DNA of 64,000 nucleotides from Pleodorina starrii (lineage: Eukaryota; Chlorophyta; Chlorophyceae; Chlamydomonadales; Volvocaceae), in NCBI GenBank assembly GCA_030267565.1, contig BRXU01000001.1, positions 9,279,001 through 9,343,000 on the forward strand. Direction: 5' to 3'. Made by a program: the position numbers and the translations under genes. Positions 29,962 to 42,543 of the stretch are shown here, one piece after another (the stretch's first letter is position 1; each line of letters begins with the position of its first letter). The notes beneath the pieces were generated by a model. The model worked only from the letters and a program-made list of their open reading frames with translations. It was not told the origin of the DNA and searched no databases.

Positions 29962-32406
29962 ATGCGCCACCTCCCGAGCCAGCGCACCATCGTAGGTGCC
30001 ACCACCACTGGTGGCATCAACAGCAGCCGGCGGCCAGTAGTGGCGGACGCCGGCACTCGACTGCACACCCGCCGCTTCCCGCTGGTTCCTCGCCGACGTT
30101 CCCTCGCCCCCATCGTCGCCGCCTTCGCAGCGCTCCTCGCGGCAGGGCTCCTGGGCCACTGCCCTGCGGTGGCGCTGCCCTCGTGTGATGAATCCGTCCG
30201 CTTGATGGTCAACGGAACCGAGGTGCAAACTATTGCCACACCCATCCGCTCAACCGAGACAGGCGCGGTGTTAATTCCAGAAGCCGCGATTTCCACGATG
30301 AACTTTACCTACGGTTTCGGTACCATATACCCTAACATGCCAAGCATTTTCGCTAACGGCTCAGCTTGGAACAGTTCCGCTGTGGCGTACACCCTACTCC
30401 TGTCGCCATCGCAGTTCGCCGCGCGCTACAACGGCTCGGCCGGCTGCACCGCACCCAATCCGGCGCTGAACGGAACGTGCAGTCCGTATCTGACGATTGT
30501 TTCTTCCGGAGCATTTAACGCAAGCCGCGATGTGGCCTGGCCTGTGCTGGTTTACCTTATTGAGGCAGTAGGCTATTACCCAGAGCCTTATCAGCCGTGC
30601 ACACCCTTCCCGTTGTACGTCTTCACAAAGTTTTTGGATTTTGTCCCAAACAACGAAAGCGGTGTGGGGAGCTTCCTCAACACCAGCTCCTGGATGGCCA
30701 ACAAGTGGGTTCAGGCCAACGACTCGTCTGATCCAGTTTGCCCCAATTCCCCCACCAGCTTCGGCTACACCTACTTCGAGCTGTACAACTGCCCCTGCTC
30801 GCCGCCACCCAGTCCTCCAGAGCCGTCCCCTCCACCATCACCACCCGGACCGCCCGACCCACCCAGCCCGCCTAGCCCCTCACCCCCTTCGCCTCCCCTG
30901 CCACCTTCCCCATCTCCACCGCTGCCACCCTCCCCTTCACCTCCCTCTCCACCCTCCCCTTCGCCGCCTCGGCCACCCTCTCCGCTTCCGCCCTCACCAC
31001 CCTCCCCTCCGCCGCCCAAGCCCCCTTCACCGCCGTCGCCTCCACCACCCCTTCCACCCTCCCCGCCCCCACCCTCGCCACCTTCCCCACCTCCCCCGCT
31101 TCCACCACCGCCGCCACCGCCACCGCCTCGCCCATCCGGACCGCCGGGCGTCTCTCCCTCTCCACCACCCATGCCGCCACCCTCGCCCTCACCGCCTTCC
31201 ACCCCTCCATCACCGCGCCCTCCATCTCCACAGCCGCCTCCACAACCCCCTCCCCCGCCATCCCCTGCGCCTCCGCCGCCGCCGTTACCTCCCTCCCCTA
31301 GCCCCATTCCGCCCCCATCTCCGTTCCCATCTCCCCCGCTTCCTTCACCGTCTCCACCGCCGCCTCCATCCCCTCAGCCTTCCCTTCCAAAGCAGCCAAA
31401 GGCTCCCAAATCACCCAGGCTCCGCTCACCCCCGCCCTCACCCCCACCTTCATTCCCGTCCCTGCCTCCACCCCGCCCGCCCTCGTCTGCCGGCCCCCGC
31501 CCGCCGCCTCCTTCCCCCAACGCCTATCTCATCGACGGTTTTCCCTTCTCATCCTGTACGGCACGGGATGTTTATTTGTCGCCGTACCGTATGACATCCC
31601 CCGTGGGGCCGGTCAACACTACATCCGTCGACGACTCCTTCTGTTTCCGTGTGGCAGCAGCCGTGGGTGGCAGCACGGGCGAATTGGGCGGGGTTGCTGG
31701 CCCCTGCTCAAACATGACAGTCAACGCGATCGAGATGATTATCAGTGAGTGGTGCATCGCAGCACGTGGCATAGTGCATGTTTCCTGCGGATCGATAGCG
31801 TACCTATTATTACTTGCATGTGCGGAGCGAGGCGACATGGTGGTTCCCGGTTTTAGGGGTTTTGGTTGCGAGGGGGTTTGGGGCTTGGGAGGGGGCTCGA
31901 TTTGGCCTCACCACCATTGCTTGACCTTAATAAGGGGGGGGGGACCGATGCATGGCTGCGATCGTCGGTGCGTCGTGATACTGCCACACCGTGCGTTCGT
32001 TTACCGCATATATATATACATAGAAAGCCCCAGGTACCATCCGCCACACCTTATCTTCCGCCACGCACGACCCTTCAACATCCCTGCTGCAGATCCGTCC
32101 TGCGTTCTTGAGAAACCCAAGGCCATCCGAAAGGCCACAATCAACGGTGTGCGGGTGTTTCCGTACTACAGCCAGAAGGTCTGGAACGGCGACGGCACGT
32201 ACGGCATCCTGGGTTTCAGCCGCCTGACCGACCACTTCCCCGTCGTCCCTCCGGCGGGCGGGCTGTACTTGTGTCTGGCAATGTCGCGAAGCAGCAGCAG
32301 CGGCTGTGGCACCCCGCGGGGTCTGTGCTTCGGGCCCAGCTGCGTGTACTCGCTGTTCAACAACGAGGTGACGTGCTGCCCGGCGAGCGAGGCGGCGCTT
32401 GGATAG
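29962..32406 (+). CDS. Pherophorin-type extracellular matrix glycoprotein B
   Basis: Paralog of gene A with the same architecture. Exons 29962-31744 and 32093-32406 give 698 residues. N-terminal basic region and signal segment (SLAPIVAAFAALLAAGLLGH) are near identical to A. The N-terminal domain is diverged, especially at 30460-30690. The Ser-Pro-Pro rod is a little shorter, and the C-terminal pherophorin domain is conserved. The 348-bp intron (GTGAGT...CTGCAG) is a multiple of three and has no in-frame stop, so an unspliced message would also stay open to 32406. I infer splicing because it restores the INPSCVLEKPKAI junction seen in gene A. The start is the ATG of MRHLPSQRTI; the frame is open upstream to 29785. 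Confidence 0.85.
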   Translation: MRHLPSQRTIVGATTTGGINSSRRPVVADAGTRLHTRRFPLVPRRRSLAPIVAAFAALLAAGLLGHCPAVALPSCDESVRLMVNGTEVQTIATPIRSTETGAVLIPEAAISTMNFTYGFGTIYPNMPSIFANGSAWNSSAVAYTLLLSPSQFAARYNGSAGCTAPNPALNGTCSPYLTIVSSGAFNASRDVAWPVLVYLIEAVGYYPEPYQPCTPFPLYVFTKFLDFVPNNESGVGSFLNTSSWMANKWVQANDSSDPVCPNSPTSFGYTYFELYNCPCSPPPSPPEPSPPPSPPGPPDPPSPPSPSPPSPPLPPSPSPPLPPSPSPPSPPSPSPPRPPSPLPPSPPSPPPPKPPSPPSPPPPLPPSPPPPSPPSPPPPLPPPPPPPPPRPSGPPGVSPSPPPMPPPSPSPPSTPPSPRPPSPQPPPQPPPPPSPAPPPPPLPPSPSPIPPPSPFPSPPLPSPSPPPPPSPQPSLPKQPKAPKSPRLRSPPPSPPPSFPSLPPPRPPSSAGPRPPPPSPNAYLIDGFPFSSCTARDVYLSPYRMTSPVGPVNTTSVDDSFCFRVAAAVGGSTGELGGVAGPCSNMTVNAIEMIISEWCIAARGIVHVSCGSIAYLLLLACAERGDMVVPGFRGFGCEGVWGLGGGSIWPHHHCLTLIRGGGPMHGCDRRCVVILPHRAFVYRIYIYIESPRYHPPHLIFRHARPFNIPAADPSCVLEKPKAIRKATINGVRVFPYYSQKVWNGDGTYGILGFSRLTDHFPVVPPAGGLYLCLAMSRSSSSGCGTPRGLCFGPSCVYSLFNNEVTCCPASEAALG

Positions 32407-33650
32407 GCAGCGCAGGCACGTGAGTGCCGTACATGGATATTGCTCCATCCGCCGGTTGGGGCTTGGTGGTGGGGAACGGAAACACGTACGGCCTGGACAT
32501 TGGCATGGTGCAGTAGTTGCGTATCGTGTCTAGCTAGAGGTGATGACGCACGGCTGGATGGCGTTGTAGCGTCCCTTCTTTTTGTGTTGTTTATCCATCA
32601 AATAAGATCAAAGCACTTCGGGTTTCTGGGAATATCAATCTTGTCTGGTTAGACGGTATGCAGCAGCATCGAACGGCGGCCAAGCAAACAGTAATAGTAA
32701 GCGGATATTTCAACGGATTTCTGGGGCCATCATCAATCTGGCGGGTTAGACGGTATGCAGCAGCATCAAACGGCTGCAGCCAACGGGTAGTTATGGCGGG
32801 TAAGTATGCATCCGAATGTTAATATTGCGTTGCAGAGCGCCGCGTTAGTTTACGCCCATACATACACCCGCCGCGCCGGTCGGTGCTTTCGTTGTTTCTG
32901 CTGCTGGGGGCGCGCGGAGTTGGGTCGCTCTATTGATTGGGGCATACATGCACCGTACGGCAGCGGCAGATGGCTCGTTGCTGTATAAATGTTTCGTATA
33001 CACGTTACTGGATTGAGGGCGGGCGTAATGCCATGTCGGTAATATGTGCAGCATCCGCCCGATCATTGCATACTAGTTACCTCGCCCTCGATCGTTATGG
33101 CATGTGGTGCGGTGGATGCATGGCACTCCCATGGCAGGACGGGTGCATGCATGCTGACATACGTGCTGCTGCTTTATGCGGCTGGCGGGTTCTTGTATTA
33201 AGTAAACGCATCATGGCCGCGGGGCCAATTAAAGGAGTGGCATGACAGATGTTCGATTCAACATGCAGCAGGAAGATAGAGCAAGGTGGTTGCATGCATG
33301 TATGTCTGGATGGACCGTGGGGGACGGACCTGCTTTATAATATTACTGCACCCCACAAAATCAGACCGTGTATGACGTACGGGCAGCACTGTGAGGATAC
33401 CATGCGCGTTAGGATTTGGAAGCAACGTAGATCGTTGGCCGACCGTGCCTCAAATGTACTTTAGGATGGATCAGGCAGGGGTGCCTAATCAGGCCACACG
33501 TACGTATATATACATACGCACGGCGGTATCGGCTGTCGGGCGGGGACCCCTCCATCCGCGAGTGGTTGATGTAAGTCGCGATGATGACGTAACACAGCTA
33601 CCGATCCTGCCTGGAGCAAAGCGTCGGTGGCGGGAACTTATAAATAATAG
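32407..33650 (+). other. 3' flank of pherophorin B
   Basis: No coding frame. It is alignable in patches with 8378-9390, including an internal near-duplicated piece around 32630-32770 (two copies of GGTTAGACGGTATGCAGCAG). Confidence 0.4.
33570..33574 (+). terminator. TGTAA polyadenylation signal candidate for pherophorin B
   Basis: TGTAA in the same context as in gene A (GGTTGATGTAA), about 1.16 kb after the stop. Confidence 0.35.
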
Positions 33651-33699
33651 CGGGCCCCCTCCGCTCCGTTGTACGACAGCATTAAACGCGACAAGAGTC

Positions 33700-33840
33700 A
33701 AGCGAGAAGCTCGGTCCGTATATCGTAGTAGTCCGAGGTATTTCGCGCACTCCTGCCAGGGCACGGGCGGGCTGGCCCACAAAATGTTGGCCGCCTGCGC
33801 GCGCAGCCCTTCACGCACTACCCCGAGGTGCATCGTACGT
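33700..33840 (-). pseudogene. Possible LINE RT relic
   Basis: The minus-strand frame reads LRAQAANILWASPPVPWQE followed by CAKYLGLL. The PW-x-x-x-AKYLG pattern resembles the strand after motif D in LINE reverse transcriptases. It is a short isolated fragment, so the call is tentative. Confidence 0.25.
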
Positions 33841-34420
33841 GATATGCTTGCCTTCCCGCGGAAACCACCAACTCACACGTGTTCACACGCACTAAAACTC
33901 ATCACAAATAAACACGTCACAGAACTCACGTCCTGTCTATCGTAGTGCCAAATAAAGTAATCTATGCTAGCTAGCTCAGCCTCCATCTCCTCCCTCGCGC
34001 TCAGGGCTTTGGCTACTGTACAACCCCAATGACACAAATGTCTTCTCTGTCACCTTCCCGCATATGTACGCCGCACGGGCATTTCGCTGCCGGTTGTCCG
34101 CGTCATCAGGCGCAGGACGGAGAAGGCCGAAACCGGGGCATACAAACGCAGCGCAGTTTTACATACGATCGAGGATGGCATAAATAATAGGATCCAATCA
34201 ATCCAGACACAGTGCGGGAGCAGGTAAGAGAACTGTCATATATACGGGTAGTTTGCCCAATTATGGCCGTCCGAGCGTTGCAACCGTCTCTGAAATCAGC
34301 GGATGGACGTACTCGACAAATACCCAGAAAAGTACGGAAGGATCTTACATGCGCACTGCTGGACACATCCCAAACCGTTCAGCTGCAAATGGACAATTGA
34401 CATGGTAGCACGCTGTCAAT
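33841..34420. other. Non-coding stretch, nothing recognised
   Basis: About 580 bp without a recognisable frame, RNA gene or repeat. Confidence 0.4.
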
Positions 34421-34676
<256 letters not shown>

Positions 34677-34728
34677 GTAAGGAACGCGGTGAGGGGTATG
34701 TTTGCCCTTGCGGTCGGCCGTTGTCCCG

Positions 34729-34730
<2 letters not shown>

Positions 34731-34809
<79 letters not shown>
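34731..34809. repeat. (TG)n microsatellite, 3' tail of LINE copy 3
   Basis: About 39 TG units joined to the LINE 3' sequence at 34810, as at 1015 and 2322. Confidence 0.85.
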
Positions 34810-34810
<1 letters not shown>

Positions 34811-36706
34811 GTTACAGTATCTGACCGGGCCCTGACGCTGGCCAGGGGCTGCTAACCCAGCCCCGACGGAAAGACCGCCTAAGCACTCTCCCCCTTGCGG
34901 TGGGAGAAGGGCGTGAGGGGCCGCTACCCCCTCCTGCTCGACGCAGAGCTGGCTGCGTCGTATACCCCATATACGGGTGTACGGCGCAGCGGCTCCCCAA
35001 AAGCTTGAGCTCACAGCCTGCCTTATACGGCAGCTGGGCCCTTCGTCCGCACAAACAGCAGTCGCGCCGGCGCACTACGCGGCGCCCGCGCTGTCCTGCC
35101 CGCCCTGAAGTCCTTGCAGCGCCGGGGCGCCCGGCCGGCCTGCTACCGGCTGGCGGTGCTCCTCTAGGCGCGAAAACAAAGCGCTGAGAACCTGCCCCGA
35201 GCTTGGTCCGGCTCGTGGGCGGTCAGCACCAAAGGAGAACCCAAGACAGCGCGCGCCCTACCCCTGCTACTACTCCTACTACGACGGCCCCGGAGAGGCC
35301 GGGGGGTGGCCCCTAGAGGCCGAGCTCCAGAGCGCCGCTTGGCCTCGACGCGGCAGGAGGTCGGGAGCGGGCCTTGCGGCAGCGGGCTAGGTGACGGAGC
35401 TATAGTTCGCACTAGGCGGCACCTCGCCAACTCGCCTCACTCTCGCTAAACCCGCTCCCTAAAACCTCCCTCGCCTACAAAAGGCAGCCCGCGGCGGTCT
35501 CTGCACCCTAAGTCCTCTCGGACCCAAAGGAACCCCCCCACCTCCCCTCCTCTCACGCCTCCCTGCCTCGACGCCCTAAGTTCCCTCCCTCACCCCTAAA
35601 GCCCCTTCATCCCCTCACTCCACGACCCCTCCCTCTCCCTCCATACCCATCCCTGCGTGCTGCACACACTGAAAGTGGCCGTTGACCACCGCCAGGATGG
35701 GATGGTCAGGCCCTACCCCCTCCCATCCCCGCCTTGGCACGTCTAGCTCCGCAAACCCCCGCACACGCTGCCAAAAATCTAGCGCTGCGCGCGCCTTGGC
35801 CACCTCGACTGGGTCTGGGGCATCCGGGGCGGTAGGCGAGTTCCTGACTGCCCACAGCCCCACGCGCGCCCGTTCCATGGCCGTGAGTGCCGCCAGGCAG
35901 ATCACGTCCCACACGCACTGCTGCACGCCTGGCGGTGGCTCCGCCAGCCACACGTTTGCCCGGGTGATGGGCCCGGGCACGTGGGCGGCGATCTGCTGCA
36001 CCACCGCTTGCGCCACCGGGCACTCCCAGAAGTGGTGTGCACGCGGCGAGCATGCGTGTGGGCCGGCTCCCCCGTACGCGCCGCACTTGCATTGTTCTGG
36101 TGCCGCTCCCCTGATGTGGCTGTTGCCGGGGAGCGGCACGCCGTCCTGTGCCAACCGCCAGAGCGTCTCAAAGTGTTCGCGCTCCCATTTGATGGGCCAC
36201 ATTCGCCGGAGCATTGCCAGTACGCCTGCTGCTGGCGCCACTTCGGCGGCGGCTGGCTGATGTCCCGGCGGGTGGGCTCCTGCTGTTGCTGCTGCCGCTG
36301 CGGGTTGCTCCCGGGCTTCCCGCTCGTAGGCTGCGTGCAGGCGGGCTCGGCGCTCCGTTACTGGCTGCATCTGCAGTTGAGTGGCTTGGCGGACGGAGAG
36401 GTCGCGCAGCTTGATGCTGAGTGACCCCCCAAACCGCCAGCCCACCCGCCTCACGAACCGAGCTCGTATCGTCTCCTCCGTATCCAGCCCTGTCGCGCGT
36501 TCCGGGTGCGCCAGCACCGTCGCTGCTGCTGCACGCCATTCCGGGCTAATATCCGCCGTGAGGCGGTTGATGGCGTCGATGGTCGTCGTCCGCCTGAAGC
36601 CTGTCGGGTCGCTGGGGTCAAGGTTGGCTGTTACCCAGGCCTCCCACTCGCCAGCTGCTCGCGGGGCGGATGCGGCGGCCTGCGTCACCCTCATTAGGTC
36701 ACCCAA
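34810..36706 (-). mobile_element. 5'-truncated (CA)n-tailed LINE, copy 3 (longest)
   Basis: Longest copy of the family: an 800-bp 3' UTR (34810-35614) and about 1.1 kb of the ORF. At 36707 the sequence jumps to pieces of its own 3' region, so the 5' end is a truncation or rearrangement. Confidence 0.75.
35615..36706 (-). pseudogene. LINE ORF C-terminal region with zinc-binding motif
   Basis: About 360 residues of minus-strand frame. It includes a zf-RVT-like zinc-binding segment (CKCGAYGG, then AHHFWECPVAQAVVQQI, near 36000-36090) and a helical C-terminal tail (AKARAALDFWQRVRGFAEL). Before the finger lies RMWPIKWEREHFETLWRLAQDG. RT and endonuclease domains are absent. The open frame appears to extend to 36940, but the part beyond 36706 is not LINE coding sequence. 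Confidence 0.65.
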
Positions 36707-36789
36707 GGGCGTGAGGGGCCGGCGCACTACGCGGCGCCCGCAGTCGCGCCGGCGCACTACGCGGCGCCCGCGCTGTCCTGCCCGCCCTG
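36707..36789 (-). repeat. Scrambled fragment of the LINE 3' region
   Basis: Contains AAGGGCGTGAGGGGCC followed by two copies of GGCGCACTACGCGGCGCCCG and then GCCCGCCCTGA. All of these are pieces of the LINE 3' UTR brought together by internal deletion and a short duplication. It occupies the place of LINE copy 2 at the other duplicated block. Confidence 0.6.
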
Positions 36790-37070
36790 ATGTGTGTGTG
36801 TGCGTGTTACATGGTTGGGCGTGCGTGCCCCTTTCATGAACAAAGACCCCATACGAGCCGAGGGCCCAAGGGAACAAAAACGCTAATATATAGCACGACA
36901 GTGATAGCTGAAAAGCCGCCCATGCAGGAGAAGGAGACACTAGCGGCCAAAAGGGACAAATGTGTTGCGGCGGTGGGCCCAGATGCGCTCAAGCATATCC
37001 GCCAAACGAGGGGGATCCCGCCCATTACATCGCTTCTCCCATGCCCGCAAATTTGGGGAACCCTTATTTT

Positions 37071-37128
37071 GTTGTAAACTGCTGGCTGACATCCCGAGCG
37101 CTCGGGATGTCAGCCAATAGCTTACAAC
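37071..37128. repeat. Palindrome, second copy
   Basis: Same sequence as 2901-2958. Confidence 0.7.
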
Positions 37129-37220
37129 ACGATATACGTAGGGCAATCGCGGATGCTTCGTAATGTGGGACGTCCTCCGTCAACCACTATATATATATAA
37201 ACTCGTGCTATATATATATT

Positions 37221-37427
37221 TAGGAGTATCTGCGACTAGAGATACGTCTGCTGGCTAAGAAGTTCTGAAAGTACCGTATTTCCCTGGAAACCGCCCTAGG
37301 TATCTTCTGGTATCTCTGAAGATACCTAGGGCGGTTTCCAGGGAAAATCTGCCCATAGACAGATAGATACGGTACTTTCAGAACTTCTTAGCCAGCAGAC
37401 GTATCTCTAGTCGCAGATACTCCTAAA
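37221..37427. repeat. Long foldback, second copy
   Basis: Same hairpin as 3051-3257, with no difference noticed. Confidence 0.75.
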
Positions 37428-38005
37428 AATAAGATAGCCACCATGTGTCCAACACCATGCGGCTGAAATCCATCCAAGAGTTGCTGTAATAATGCGTATG
37501 AGTGCCGCCCCCAAGCCTGTCAAGAGAGTCTTTGTGGCACTACGCGTCTTGATGGTATATATATACGTATGCATAAATATATATGCAGGTTGCCCCTAAG
37601 GACATCACATTTCCACCTACTAGTGCAATCTCGCGCGTGATGTACCGTGAGTCCCTCTCATATATCCCTCCATCGTCCTGGATCACTCCCCCAAACCCCT
37701 CCATCGCTCGGAAAGATCCTATCTCACCACAATTCCTATATATAGTGTCAAACCCATAAAGATCCCGGAAGGTCGTAGGATAGGCTGCCGTACAGGTGGG
37801 CACCGCAGTGGTATTATGACGCAGGGCGCTTTATGTCACGAATACTTCAAACCTGGCAACGCCGCCTTAAACTCTGCATGTTTATGATGTAAATGACTGG
37901 CTGACAACGGTGGTCCACGTGAAAATGCGAGTTGGCGGTTCCGGGGCCAACGATCTTGGCGGGATCGACTCCGGCACATTTTGGTGCATGCAAACGCGTA
38001 GGCGC

Positions 38006-38615
38006 TCGTGTTAGCCATACAGGGGACATCTTTAGAATATTATTGATTAGTTTTCCACGATGATCCACGCTTAGAGCTGAATTCTGGGAGACGCGACACA
38101 ATAATCGCTGAAATACGACACCAGCAGCGAGAAATCCCGTGAAACCACCTTTTCCATCGTTCGTGTTAGCCATACAGGGGGCATCTAAACAATATTGATT
38201 AGTTTTCCACGATGATCCACGCTTAGAGCTGAATTCTGGGAGACGCGACACAATAATCGCTGAAATACGACACCAGCAGCGAGAAATCCCGTGAAACCAC
38301 CTTTTCCATCGTTCGTGTTAGCCATACAGGGGACATCTAAACAATATTAATTAGTTTTCCACGATGATCCACGCTTAGAGCTGAATTCTGGGAGACGCGA
38401 CACAATAATCGCTGAAATACGACACCAGCAGCGAGAAATCCCGTGAAACCACCTTTTCCATCGTTCGTGTTAGCCATACAGGGGGCATCTAAACAATATT
38501 ATTGATTAGTTTTCCACGATGATCCACGCTTAGAGCTGAATTCTGGGAGACGCGACACAATAATCGCCGAAATACGACACCAGCGAGAAATCCCGTGAAA
38601 CCACCTTTTCCATCC
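38006..38615. repeat. 152-bp tandem repeat, second copy of the array
   Basis: Four units as at 3836-4445, with one base difference noticed in the second unit (TTTTCCACGA here, TTTTCGACGA there). Confidence 0.9.
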
Positions 38616-39516
38616 CTCACAGCTGTACAGCTTATGCATATTGATGTATTAAATAAACCTGCAAGCTAAGGGTCCTTCGCTCCAAGGCATGAAAAAGCGA
38701 CAGTTGCCGAAACCCTTGGGGGCCCTTCGCGCCTGGTGATGGGCACGGCCATTATGGCGACTGGGCCGTAGTGCTAGAAAAGCACAGAGAGTGTAGGTGA
38801 CACCGAAGACGTTATTTAGCGTCCCTAAGGGTAGGATAAATAATTCGGGTCGCGTAACTCGCCAGGAGCGGCCTGTAGACGGCATTTCTGGCCTGCGTCA
38901 CACGCATTAGGCCGAAAATCCCGAAATTTAAAATATTGACCCCCGACGAGTTTTTGCCCAATGGTGGCCCAGTGGCGCATATCCATGTACCCGCCGGCTT
39001 TGGACGTCGTACTAGACATCTAACCCTATGTGCCTGACGAAATTGATCTTTAATTAATGATGTTTGGGGTGAATGCAGGCTCATCGACGAGAAAGTGCGT
39101 CAGAAAACCCCTGCCCACCTGTAGGATGGGCCGTAGGCTGTAGGCCGTAGGCCGTAGGCCGTAGGCCGGCGCCGTGAAACCGGTTGGCAACGCTCGTCGA
39201 TCAACCCCATAGACGAACTTTAGCCCAAAAAACAAGGAGAGTCTAATAATCCATGACCCTCAGTTCACGTTTCGTAACCCGAACGACATGCATGGCTAGT
39301 TATTTTAGTTTTGGTGAAATGAAACGTGGCAAAGCAGCAAGCAAGGTCCTGGCGTTTCACTGTTTGTGATGAAGTTCCGGTGGGTAGTGGAAAACACTCT
39401 GCGTCCCCGCTCGTCCAGTACGTCCAGCCAGTACAACACGAACGACGTACCCAGGCTCTGGACGTATCTTCGCGCCAATCGGAATGAGGCCCGCCGTTCC
39501 ACGTACGGCAAGCACA
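38616..39516. other. Upstream region of pherophorin A'
   Basis: Counterpart of 4446-5350, including the GTAGGCC minisatellite at 39121-39167. No coding sequence seen. Confidence 0.4.
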
Positions 39517-39524
39517 TATAAATA
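39517..39524 (+). promoter_or_regulatory. Possible TATA box of pherophorin A'
   Basis: TATAAATA, identical in position and context to 5351-5358. Confidence 0.25.
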
Positions 39525-40053
39525 ACTTCATTTCAACATATTATATGTACATAACCGACTGACTGACGCCAGGGGATTAATTCGCCGGCCAGATGTGGTT
39601 TTAGCTACGCCAGCAACATACAGGGCGCCAAAAAGCGAGCAAGGTGTGTGTGCGTCCGAAAGTTCCGGAAAAGGTACGGTGTGAATCTTGCCTGCTAGCC
39701 GGTAGGTTGTGCAGTCGTTTGTTGTCGGCCGGCAAGGGCTTGCTTGACCGGCAATTGCCAGCTCGCTCCATGTCGTGGGAAATGTCGTATGTGCTGACAG
39801 TTGCTGGCAATCGCTCTGCCTCGCCGTTGTATCTTCGGTCGCGGATGTTATTTTTCGGGGCTTTTGCCGGCAATGTAACATGCAGACCAGCGGGCGTGCC
39901 GGCTACCCCAGCCGTAACTGTTGCTGTCGGGAGCTATTGCTATCCCAGCCGTAACTACTTTCGCTAGCCATGTGCCTGCGCCAAAGTTTGCTCGCTCTTT
40001 CTTCTCTTCCCTTTTGCAGGACGGATAGCTGCAGGAGCGAGCGAGGCGTCGGA

Positions 40054-42543
40054 ATGCGCCACCTCCCGAGCCAGCGCACCATCGGTGGTGCCACCACCAC
40101 TGGTGGCATCAGCAGCAGCCGGCGGCCAGTAGTGGCGGAGGCCGGCACTCGACCGCACACCCGCCGCATCCCGCTGCTGGTTCCTCGCCGCCGGCATTCC
40201 CTCGCCCCCATCGTCGCCGCCTTCGCAGCGCTCCTCGCGGCAGGGCTCCTGGGCCACTGCCCTGCGGTGGCGCTGCCCTCGTGTGATGAATCCATCCACT
40301 TGATGGTCAACGGAACCGAGGTGCAAACTATTGCCACACCCATCCGCTCAACCGAGACAGGCGCGGTGTTAATTCCAGAAGCCGTGATCTCCACGATGAA
40401 CTTTACCTACACTACCGGTGAAACATTTCCTAACATGCCAAACGTTTTCGTAAACGGCTCAGCTTGGAACGGCTCCGCTGTGGCATACACCCTAGTCATG
40501 TCGCCATCGCAGTTCGCCGCGCGCTACAACGGCTCGGCCGGCTGCACCGCACCCGAGCCCGCGTTGATGGACGGAGTGTTCAATACATATCTGACGGTTG
40601 TTTCTGCTGGAGCATATGACACAAGCCGCGACGTGGGCTTCCCAGTGCTGATTTTGCTTTTTGCTGCATCAGACTATTACACAGAGCATTTCAAGCCGTG
40701 CACACCATTCCCGATGTACGCCTTCAACCAGTTTTTGGATTTTGACCCAAACAAAGAAAGCGTTGAGGGGGCCTTGAACTTCCTCAACACCAGCTCCTGG
40801 ATGGGGAACACGTGGGTTCAGGCCAACGACACGACTGACCCAGTTTGCCCCAACTCCCCCACCAGCTTCGGCTACACCTACCTCGAGCTGTACAACTGCC
40901 CCTGCTCGCCGCCACCCAGCCCTCCAGTGCCTTCCCCTCCACCCCTTCCACCATCACCACCCGGACCGCTGCCGCCATCCCCATCGCCGCCTCTGCCGCC
41001 CTCCCCATCTCCACCGCTGCCACCCTCTCCATCTCCACCGCTGCCACCCTCCCCTTCACCTCCCTCTCCACCCTCCCCATCGCCGCCTCTGCCACCCTCT
41101 CCGCTGCCGCCCAAACCACCCTCCCCTCCGCCGCCCACGCCCCCTTCACCGCCGTCGCCTCAACCACCCCTTCCACCTCCCCCGCCCCCACCCTCGCCAC
41201 CTTCCCCACATCCCCCGCTTCCACCACCGCCGCCACCGCCACCACCTCGCCCATCCAGACCGCCGGGCGTCTCTCCCTCTCCACCACCCATGCCGCCACC
41301 CTCGCCCTCACCGCCTTCCACCCCTCCATCACCGCGCCCTCCATCTCCACAGCCGCCTCCACAACCCCCTCCCCCGCCATCCCCTGCGCCTCTGCCGCCG
41401 CCCTCACCTCCCTCCCCTAGCCCCCTTCCGCCCCCATCTCCGTTCCCATCTTCCCCGCCACCTTCACCGTCTCCACCGCCGCCCCCATCTCCACAGCCTC
41501 CCGCTCGAACCCCACCCCCGTCACCTCCTCCTCCACTAAAGCAGCCAAAGGCTCCCAAATCGCCCAGGCCCCGCTCACCCCCGCCCTCACCCCCACCTTC
41601 ATCCCCGTCCCCGCCTTCACCCCGCCCACCCTCGTCTGCCGGCCCCCGCCCGCCTCCTCCTTCCCCCAACGCCTATCTCATCGACGGTTTTCCCTTCTCG
41701 TCTTGTACGGCACGGGATGTTTATTTGTCGCCGTACCGTATGACGTCCCCCGTGGGGCCGGTCAACACCACATCCGTCGACGACTCCTTCTGTTTCCGAG
41801 TGGCAGCTGGGGGCGGCAGCACGGGCGAATTGGGCGGGGTTGCTGGCCCCTGCTCAAACATGACAGTCAACGCGATCCAGATGATTATCAGTGAGTGGTG
41901 CATCGCAGAACGCGGCATAGTGCATGTTTCCTGCGGATCGATAACGTATTATACTTGCATGTGCGAAGCCGATATGGTGGTTCGTTCACGCCTTGGTGGT
42001 TTTAGGGTTTTTAGGGGTTTGGGTTGGGAGGGGGTTTTGGACGGAGTTGCTAACCCTTAGTGTTGACCTTACTTAAAGGAGGGCGGCCCGATGCATGGCT
42101 GCGGGCGTCGGTGCGTCGTGATACTGCACCCCGTGCGTTCTTTTACCCCATATAAATAGCCCCAGCCACCCATTCGCCACACCTATTTTTCCGCCACGCA
42201 CGACCCTTCAACGAAATGCAACACCCCTGCAGATCCGTCCTGCGTTCTTGAGAAACCCAAGGCCATCCGAAACGCCACAATCAACGGTGTGCGGGTGTTT
42301 CCGTACTACAGCCAGAAGGTCTGGAACGGCGGCTCGTACGGCATCCTGGGTTTCAGCCGCCTGACCGACCGCTTTCCCGTCGTCCCTCCGTCGGGCGGGC
42401 TGTACGTGTGTCTGGCAATGTCACGAAGCAGCAGCAGCGGCTGTGGCACCCCGCGGGGTCTGTGCTTCGGGCCCAGCTGCGTGTACTCGCTGTTCAACAA
42501 CGAGGTGACGTGCTGCCCGGCGAGCGAGGCGGTGCTTGGATAA
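40054..42543 (+). CDS. Pherophorin-type extracellular matrix glycoprotein A'
   Basis: Second copy of gene A with apparently the same 715-residue product. Exons are 40054-41890 and 42233-42543; intron 41891-42232 has a GTGAGT donor and CTGCAG acceptor. The signal segment, N-glycosylated N-terminal domain, Ser-Pro-Pro rod and C-terminal pherophorin domain are as in gene A. Because the translated sequences agree along the whole length, the duplication is very recent, is kept uniform by gene conversion, or is an assembly artefact. Read-through into the intron would stop at 42060. Confidence 0.85.

Larger units (their letters stand above)
28808..33650. repeat. Diverged third copy of the pherophorin block
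   Basis: Aligns with 3430-3610 and then about 5005-9390 of block A, with many substitutions and indels. The tandem 152-bp repeat and the 4446-4950 segment are missing. It starts exactly where the Ty3 element is truncated. It is clearly older than the A/A' duplication. Confidence 0.8.
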
